Of a DNA stretch of 64,000 bases, positions 59,099 through 64,000 are shown in pieces. A program made the translations under genes and the position numbers. Numbering within the stretch: position 1 is the stretch's first letter; each line of letters starts with the position of its first letter. The notes under the pieces were generated by a model. It did no database searches. It had not been told where the DNA came from and saw only the letters and a list, made by a program, of their open reading frames with translations. The DNA comes from Actinoplanes octamycinicus (GTDB taxonomy: Bacteria > Actinomycetota > Actinomycetes > Mycobacteriales > Micromonosporaceae). The stretch covers positions 5,003,501-5,067,500 of the forward strand of contig NZ_JACHNB010000001.1 in NCBI RefSeq assembly GCF_014205225.1, written 5' to 3'.

Positions 59099-60522
59099 CC
59101 CGCTGGACGCTGCGCTCCCGCCTCGTCCTGGTGGTCGGCGTCCTGGCCGCGATCGCCCTGATCGCCGCGAACGTCGCCGGCGTCGTGCTGATCCGCTCCT
59201 ACCTGCAGGGGCGCATCGACAAGCAGCTGACCGACATGGCCCGTCCGCTGGAGTTCGCGAGCCAGCAGCAGGACAGTGGTTTCGGCCCGCGAAGCCGCTT
59301 CTTCCGAGTCGGCCCGGACCAGGTCGCCTACCTCTACCGGGCGGACGGGACGCTGGACACCGACCGCAGCTATCCCGCCGATGACACCCGGCCGGCCGTG
59401 CCGTCGTTCGCTTCGCTGGCCGCGCGCGCCGCGGAGAAGCTGCCCTACACGGTCTCCAGCCCGGACGGCACCGACTGGCGGGTGATCGCCCTTCCGGTCG
59501 GCAGCACCGGTGGGTATGCCCTCTTCGGCTCGTCGCTGGACGAGGTGCGGCAGACCACCGACCAGCTCATGCTCATCGACGGCGGGGTGCTGCTGCTGAT
59601 CCTGGCCCTGCTCGGGCTGGGCGCGGCCTACGTCGTCCGGATCGGCCTGCGTCCGCTGACCGAGATGGAACAGGCGGCCACGGAGATCTCCGGCGGCGAC
59701 CTGTCGCTGCGGGTGCCCGGCGCCGGCCCGCACACCGAGCCCGGCCGGCTCGGCCTGGCGCTCAACTCGATGCTCAGCCGGATCGAGACCGAGGTGGCCG
59801 AACGCTCCGCGGCCGAGCAGCGGCTGCGCCAGTTCGTCGCGGACGCCTCGCACGAGCTGCGCACCCCGCTCACCTCGATCCGCGGCTTCGCCGAGCTGTA
59901 CCGGCGCGGCGGCGCCCCGCCCGGCCCGCTGCTGGACGAGACGATGAGCCGGATCGAGGCCGAGGCCGGCCGGATGGGCGTGCTGGTCGAGGACCTGCTG
60001 ATGCTCGCCCGGCTGGACCGGCAGCGCACCCTGGACCTGCGCCGGGTCGACCTGCTGGAGATCGCCGCGGACACCATCCGGGACGCGCACGCCCGGGTGC
60101 CCGGCCGGCAGGTGCTGCTCGCCGGGCTCAGCGACGACGAGGACACCTTCGAGCCGGCCACCGTGCTCGGCGACGACCACGGGCTGCGGCAGGTGGTGAC
60201 CAACCTGGTCGCCAACGCGCTGAACCACACCCCGGACCGGACCCGGGTCACCGTCCGGGTGGGGCAGGCGGGGGAGTCCGCGGTGCTCGAGGTCGAGGAC
60301 GACGGCCCCGGGGTCGCGCCGGAGCACGCCCCGCGGATCTTCGAGCGGTTGTACCGGGCCGACCCGAGCCGCAACCGGGCCACCGGCGGCGGATCCGGTC
60401 TCGGGCTGGCCATCGTGGCGACCATCGTGCACGGGCACGGCGGTGCGATCGAGCTGCGCGAGACCCCGGGCGGCGGGGCCACGTTCCGGGTGCTGCTCCC
60501 GTCCGTCGGTGACGGGGCGTGA
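59095..60522 (+). CDS. Sensor histidine kinase
   Basis: 475 residues. Two membrane helices (LVLVVGVLAAIALIAANVAG and MLIDGGVLLLILALLGLGAA) bracket an extracellular sensor of about 130 residues. A HAMP domain (IGLRPLTEMEQAATEISGGD) follows. The phosphorylated histidine is in FVADASHELRTPLTSIRGF. The ATPase part has the N box VTNLVANALNHTPD, G1 box EDDGPGVAPE and G2 box GGGSGLGLAIV. It is the partner of the preceding regulator, with a 4-bp overlap. The signal is unknown; the MacAB-like neighbours suggest cell-envelope or antibiotic stress. Confidence 0.96.
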   Translation: MTRWTLRSRLVLVVGVLAAIALIAANVAGVVLIRSYLQGRIDKQLTDMARPLEFASQQQDSGFGPRSRFFRVGPDQVAYLYRADGTLDTDRSYPADDTRPAVPSFASLAARAAEKLPYTVSSPDGTDWRVIALPVGSTGGYALFGSSLDEVRQTTDQLMLIDGGVLLLILALLGLGAAYVVRIGLRPLTEMEQAATEISGGDLSLRVPGAGPHTEPGRLGLALNSMLSRIETEVAERSAAEQRLRQFVADASHELRTPLTSIRGFAELYRRGGAPPGPLLDETMSRIEAEAGRMGVLVEDLLMLARLDRQRTLDLRRVDLLEIAADTIRDAHARVPGRQVLLAGLSDDEDTFEPATVLGDDHGLRQVVTNLVANALNHTPDRTRVTVRVGQAGESAVLEVEDDGPGVAPEHAPRIFERLYRADPSRNRATGGGSGLGLAIVATIVHGHGGAIELRETPGGGATFRVLLPSVGDGA

Positions 60523-60625
60523 GATTCAAAGCTGGCTCCGAGGTTCCGCCGAATCTCCTCCCAGGCCGCCCCTCAAAAGTGTCCGGCATGAAGCTACGCA
60601 GTGCTGATCCGCGGCGGACGACACC

Positions 60626-61843
60626 ATGAAGAATCGCGTTTGGAGCCGCCACCCGTCACTGGTGGTCAATGCCGTGATCGGCATCGTGCTCGTCGCCGGC
60701 GCCATCACGGTGTACGAGACGTTCTCCGGGTCCGGCGACGGGGGAACGGCCGCCGTGGCCTCCGAGCGCACGGTCACCGTCCAGCGGGGCACGGTCACCA
60801 GGACGGTGACCGCGGACGGCACCGTGGAGAGCTCGACCACCGCGAGCGCCAGCTTCGAGACCAGCGGAACGGTCACCGCGATCACCGTCAAGGTCGGTGA
60901 CAAGGTCAAGAAGGGTCAGGTCCTGGCGAAGGTGGACCCGGCCGCGGCCAAGCGCACGCTGGCCGCCGCCGAGGCCGACCTGGACGCCGCGAACGACGCC
61001 CTGGAACGGGCCGAGGACGCCGGCTCGGACACCTCGGACGCCGAGAACCAGGTGGCGGAGGCCCAGCTCGCGGTCGACGACGCCGAGGCCGGGGTGGACG
61101 GCACGGTCCTCAAGGCACCGATGGCCGGCACGGTCACCGCGGTCAGCGGCACGATCGGCAGCTCCGCCTCGGGCACCGGCTCGTCGAGTTCGTCGTCCTC
61201 GTCCGGCGGCGGCGCGCAGGGCGGCGGCGGTTCCGGCAGCAGCAGTTCCTCGGCGTCGACCGGCTTCATCGAGATCGCCGACCTGACCAGGATGTCGGTC
61301 TCGGCCAGCTTCGCCGAGGCGGACGCCACCCAGCTCAAGGAGAACCAGGTCGCCACGGTCACCTGGAACGCGCTGAGCGGGACCAGCCAGAGCGCCAAGG
61401 TCACCGCGATCGACCCGTCCGGCACCACCACGAACAGCGTGGTCACCTACGGCGTCACGCTCAGCCTGGACAAGGTGCCGACCGGCGCCAAGGTCGGGCA
61501 GACCGTCTCGGTCGTGGTCACCACCGGCGCCAAGGCGGACGTGGTCATGGTCAACTCGGCCGCGATCACCACGGTCGGCAAGCGGCACACCGTCACGGTC
61601 GTGGCCGGCGGCGTGCAGGAGACCCGGTCGGTGGAGATCGGCTTGGAGGGCGACGCGGCCACCGAGATCACCTCCGGGCTGACCGCCGGCGAGCAGGTCA
61701 CCGTCAAGACCACCTCGACCGGCGGCAGCGGGACCACCGGTGGCTTCCCCGGCGGCGGCCTCACCGGTGGCGGCGGCTTCCCCGGTGGCGGCGGCAACTT
61801 CCCCGGTGGCGGCACCGGCGCCCGGACCGGAGGCGGCCGATGA
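60626..61843 (+). CDS. HlyD/MacA-like membrane fusion protein 2
   Basis: 405 residues. N-terminal membrane helix (SLVVNAVIGIVLVAGAITVY), lipoyl half GTVTAITVKVGDKVKKGQVL, a shortened helical hairpin (AAAKRTLAAAEADLDAANDA to VAEAQLAVDDAEAGVDG), then APMAGTVTAVSGTIGSSASG and a Ser/Gly-rich insertion of about 35 residues. The barrel and membrane-proximal domains follow, ending in a Gly/Phe/Pro tail (GGFPGGGLTGGGGFPGGGGN). The stop overlaps the ATPase gene by 4 bp. With the ATPase and permease it forms a MacAB-like exporter. Confidence 0.9.
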   Translation: MKNRVWSRHPSLVVNAVIGIVLVAGAITVYETFSGSGDGGTAAVASERTVTVQRGTVTRTVTADGTVESSTTASASFETSGTVTAITVKVGDKVKKGQVLAKVDPAAAKRTLAAAEADLDAANDALERAEDAGSDTSDAENQVAEAQLAVDDAEAGVDGTVLKAPMAGTVTAVSGTIGSSASGTGSSSSSSSSGGGAQGGGGSGSSSSSASTGFIEIADLTRMSVSASFAEADATQLKENQVATVTWNALSGTSQSAKVTAIDPSGTTTNSVVTYGVTLSLDKVPTGAKVGQTVSVVVTTGAKADVVMVNSAAITTVGKRHTVTVVAGGVQETRSVEIGLEGDAATEITSGLTAGEQVTVKTTSTGGSGTTGGFPGGGLTGGGGFPGGGGNFPGGGTGARTGGGR

Positions 61844-62586
61844 GCCGCCCGGTCCTCCAGGTTCACGATCTCAAGAAGATCTACGGTACGGGTGAAGCCA
61901 CGGTCCACGCCCTGCGTGGCGTCTCGATGACCGTGCACCGCGGCGACTACGTGGCGATCATGGGATCGTCCGGCTCCGGCAAGTCGACGCTGATGAACAT
62001 CCTCGGCGCTCTGGATGTGCCCACCCACGGGTCGTACAAGCTGGACGGCGTCGAGGTGGGCACGCTCTCCGACGGTCAGCTCGCGCTGGCCCGGAACCGG
62101 CTGATCGGCTTCATCTTCCAGGCGTTCAACCTGATCCCGCGGACCACGGCGGTGGCCAACGTCGAGCTGCCGCTGGCGTACGCCGGGGTCCGTCCCAAGG
62201 AGCGGCGCCGCCGCGCGATGGCGGCCCTGGACATCGTCGGTCTCGCGGACCGCGCCGGTCACGAGCCCAACCAGCTCTCCGGCGGCCAGCAGCAGCGCGT
62301 CGCGGTGGCCCGGGCGCTGGTCACCGAGCCGGCCCTGCTGCTCGCCGACGAGCCCACCGGCAACCTGGACAGCAAGTCCACCGACGACGTGCTGCGGGTC
62401 TTCGACGACCTGAGCGCGGCCGGCCGGACCATCGTGATCATCACCCACGAGGACGAGGTCGGCGCCCGGGCCAAGCGGCTGATCCGCCTGGTCGACGGCG
62501 CGATCGTGACCGACGTCCGGCAGTCCCCGATCGACCGGCCGCCGGTGGGTCATCCGTACTCTCTCGCCGGGCGGCACAGCGCATGA
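61840..62586 (+). CDS. MacB/LolD-type ABC transporter ATPase
   Basis: 248 residues. Walker A MGSSGSGKSTLMNILGALDV, signature QLSGGQQQRVAVARAL, Walker B LLLADEPTGNLDSKSTDD and switch His in IVIITHEDEVGARA; the sequence PTGNLDSK is typical of the MacB/LolD group. This group powers permeases that move substrates outside the membrane by mechanotransmission. Both ends overlap neighbours by 4 bp. Confidence 0.95.
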   Translation: MSRPVLQVHDLKKIYGTGEATVHALRGVSMTVHRGDYVAIMGSSGSGKSTLMNILGALDVPTHGSYKLDGVEVGTLSDGQLALARNRLIGFIFQAFNLIPRTTAVANVELPLAYAGVRPKERRRRAMAALDIVGLADRAGHEPNQLSGGQQQRVAVARALVTEPALLLADEPTGNLDSKSTDDVLRVFDDLSAAGRTIVIITHEDEVGARAKRLIRLVDGAIVTDVRQSPIDRPPVGHPYSLAGRHSA

Positions 62587-63812
62587 GCTTTCTCGAGGTG
62601 ATCCGGTTCTCGCTGCGCGGGCTGTCGGCCAACAAGCTGCGCTCGGCGCTCACCATGCTCGGCATCCTGATCGGTGTCGCCGCGGTGATCCTGCTGGTCG
62701 CGGTCGGCAACGGCTCGGCCAAGGCGATCAGCGACCGGATCGAGGCGCTGGGCACCAACACGATCACCGTGATGAGCACCGGCCGGGGCGGCTCCAGCAG
62801 CACCGCGCTGACCAAGAAGATGGCCGACGCGCTGGTCGACCCGGAGCTGGCCCCGGACATCAAGTCGGTGTCGCCGGTGGTCAGCGCGTCCTCGGCGACG
62901 ATGACCTACGAGGGCGCCGACCACGCGGTCAGCACCTTCGTCGGCACCACCCCGGACTGGTTCGGCGCGTCCAGCACCCCGGTTGAGACGGGCGCGTCGT
63001 TCACCGCGGACGACGTCGCCCAGGGCCGCCGGGTGGTGGTGATCGGGCAGACCGTGGCCGAGGAGCTCTTCCCCGGCGTCGACCCGATCGACAAGCAGGT
63101 CACCGTCAGCGGCGCGCTGTTCACCGTGGTCGGCGTGCTCAAGGAGAAGAGCTCCACCGGGTTCCAGGACTCCAACGACACCGCGGTCGCCCCGCTCACC
63201 GCGGTCCAGCAGGTGCTGGCCGGGTACGGCTCGCTGACCTCGATCCTCGTGGAGGCCAAGGACCCGGACAAGGTCGACGCGGTGCAGAGCGAGGTCTCCA
63301 CGATCCTCGACCAGCAGCTCGACGTCTCCTCGTCCACGTCGTCGCGGACCACCGGCACCGGCACCAGCAGCACGCCGTACCGGATCCAGAACGCGTCGTC
63401 GCTGCTGGAGACGCAGACCGAGACCGCGGACACGTTCACCACGCTGCTCGGCGCGGTGGCCGCGATCAGCCTGCTGGTCGGCGGCATCGGGATCACCAAC
63501 ATCATGCTGGTCACGGTCACCGAGCGGACCCGGGAGATCGGCATCCGCAAGGCGCTCGGCGCGCCGCGCCGGGTGATCCTGACCCAGTTCCTGATCGAGG
63601 CGACCCTGCTGAGCGTGCTCGGCGGCGCCCTCGGTGTGGCCGCCGCCCTGATCGGCAGCCATTTCACGATCGTCGGGGTGAAACCGGTGATCGTGCCCAG
63701 CTCGATCGGGCTCGCCGTCGGCGTGTCCGTCGCGATCGGGCTGTTCTTCGGCGGGCTGCCCGCCGCCCGCGCCGCCCGCCTGCGTCCGATCGACGCGCTG
63801 CGCTACGAGTGA
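62583..63812 (+). CDS. MacB/FtsX-like ABC transporter permease
   Basis: 409 residues. Four membrane helices in the MacB arrangement: the first (LRSALTMLGILIGVAAVILL) followed by a large extracellular domain (about residues 50-275) with the MacB core pattern FTADDVAQGRRVVVIGQTVA and TVVGVLKEKSS, then three C-terminal helices (LLGAVAAISLLVGGIGITNI, with the REIGIRKALGAPRRVIL loop contacting the ATPase, then LIEATLLSVLGGALGVAAAL and IGLFFGGLPAARAARL). Fully typical length and motif order. Confidence 0.95.
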   Translation: MSFLEVIRFSLRGLSANKLRSALTMLGILIGVAAVILLVAVGNGSAKAISDRIEALGTNTITVMSTGRGGSSSTALTKKMADALVDPELAPDIKSVSPVVSASSATMTYEGADHAVSTFVGTTPDWFGASSTPVETGASFTADDVAQGRRVVVIGQTVAEELFPGVDPIDKQVTVSGALFTVVGVLKEKSSTGFQDSNDTAVAPLTAVQQVLAGYGSLTSILVEAKDPDKVDAVQSEVSTILDQQLDVSSSTSSRTTGTGTSSTPYRIQNASSLLETQTETADTFTTLLGAVAAISLLVGGIGITNIMLVTVTERTREIGIRKALGAPRRVILTQFLIEATLLSVLGGALGVAAALIGSHFTIVGVKPVIVPSSIGLAVGVSVAIGLFFGGLPAARAARLRPIDALRYE

Positions 63813-63822
63813 GGACTCCGCT

Positions 63823-64000
63823 GTGAACCGGATGAACGACGAGACCGCCCTGCTGCCGGCCGTGCCGGCTCCCGCCCCCGCCGACGCCGACGCCGACGCC
63901 GACCACGAGGGTCTGGCCGAGGAGCTGGCGGCGGCCGCGCCGAAGAAGTGGTGGAACAAGGGCACCATCGGGCTCGGCGTCGGGCTGCTGCTGATGGGCG
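63823..64000 (+). CDS. Start of a further membrane protein, cut by window edge
   Basis: 59 residues are visible from the GTG at 63823 (an ATG at 63832 is the alternative), 10 bp after the permease gene. The N-terminus is acidic and Pro/Ala-rich (ALLPAVPAPAPADADADADH), then EELAAAAPKKWWNKGTIGLG and the beginning of a membrane helix (VGLLLMG). Position suggests one more component of the exporter cluster; the rest lies outside the window. Confidence 0.7.
   Translation, partial: MNRMNDETALLPAVPAPAPADADADADHEGLAEELAAAAPKKWWNKGTIGLGVGLLLMG

Overview
The window comes from a high-GC actinomycete. The very high GC, the GTG starts, the leaderless-looking genes, the WXG100 proteins, the repeated 4-bp ATGA/GTGA gene overlaps and the families seen (DUF6098-, DUF6529-, DUF1918- and DUF3072-like proteins, LAL-type LuxR, CE1758/CE1759 pair) all point to Micromonosporaceae, most likely Actinoplanes or a close relative. 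The genus is inferred from family content only. No rRNA, tRNA, CRISPR array, prophage or transposase was recognised.

Layout. 1-3956: two divergent units of a type VII secretion style locus, with a WXG-like protein, an unknown protein and a putative effector cut by the window edge on one side, and a WXG100 protein plus a transmembrane Ser/Thr kinase on the other. 4107-12125: housekeeping and accessory genes, namely a DUF6529-like membrane protein, the luciferase-like/FMN-reductase pair, a glycolipid-binding-like protein, two TetR regulators, an SMR efflux pump, a threonine-aldolase-like enzyme, a ribosome-hibernation-like protein and an acetyltransferase. 12170-23180: nitrate respiration, with narGHJI behind a strong match to the DosR/DevR box and a NarK-type transporter further on, separated by a small three-gene unit. 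23308-24500: an unknown membrane protein pair.

25070-50452: sugar and polymer use. A complete dipeptide/oligosaccharide-type ABC importer (25070-30406) is followed, after a mixed stretch (iminopeptidase cassette, TetR/DUF1348, erythromycin-esterase-like, FAD/2Fe-2S pair), by alpha-galactosidase plus ROK regulator, diverging from beta-mannosidase plus a LacI-like sensor domain, and then by a GH3 beta-glucosidase diverging from its LacI regulator. Together these would suit uptake and intracellular hydrolysis of galactomannan or glucomannan oligosaccharides. CTTAAG-containing sites lie at the importer promoter and at the mannosidase/galactosidase promoter.

50654-56823: a receiver-like protein, a large LAL regulator diverging from a secreted cutinase/PET-hydrolase-like enzyme, a HEAT-like repeat protein and a duplicated-domain lipoprotein. 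56994-64000: a MacAB-like export cluster with two membrane fusion proteins, an OmpR-type response regulator, a sensor kinase, an ATPase, a FtsX-like permease and the start of a further membrane protein.

Non-coding structure is unusually rich. A family of long palindromes with the core GGGGTGCCTC/GAGGCACCCC lies between convergent genes near 11.4 kb and reappears as a 104-bp, five-copy tandem array near 33 kb. Other tandem arrays have 13-, 23/35-, 30- and 42-bp units. The most notable observations are the DosR-like box before narG, the polyester-hydrolase-like enzyme, the palindrome family and its tandem array, and the stand-alone FAD/2Fe-2S pair that lacks a molybdenum subunit.
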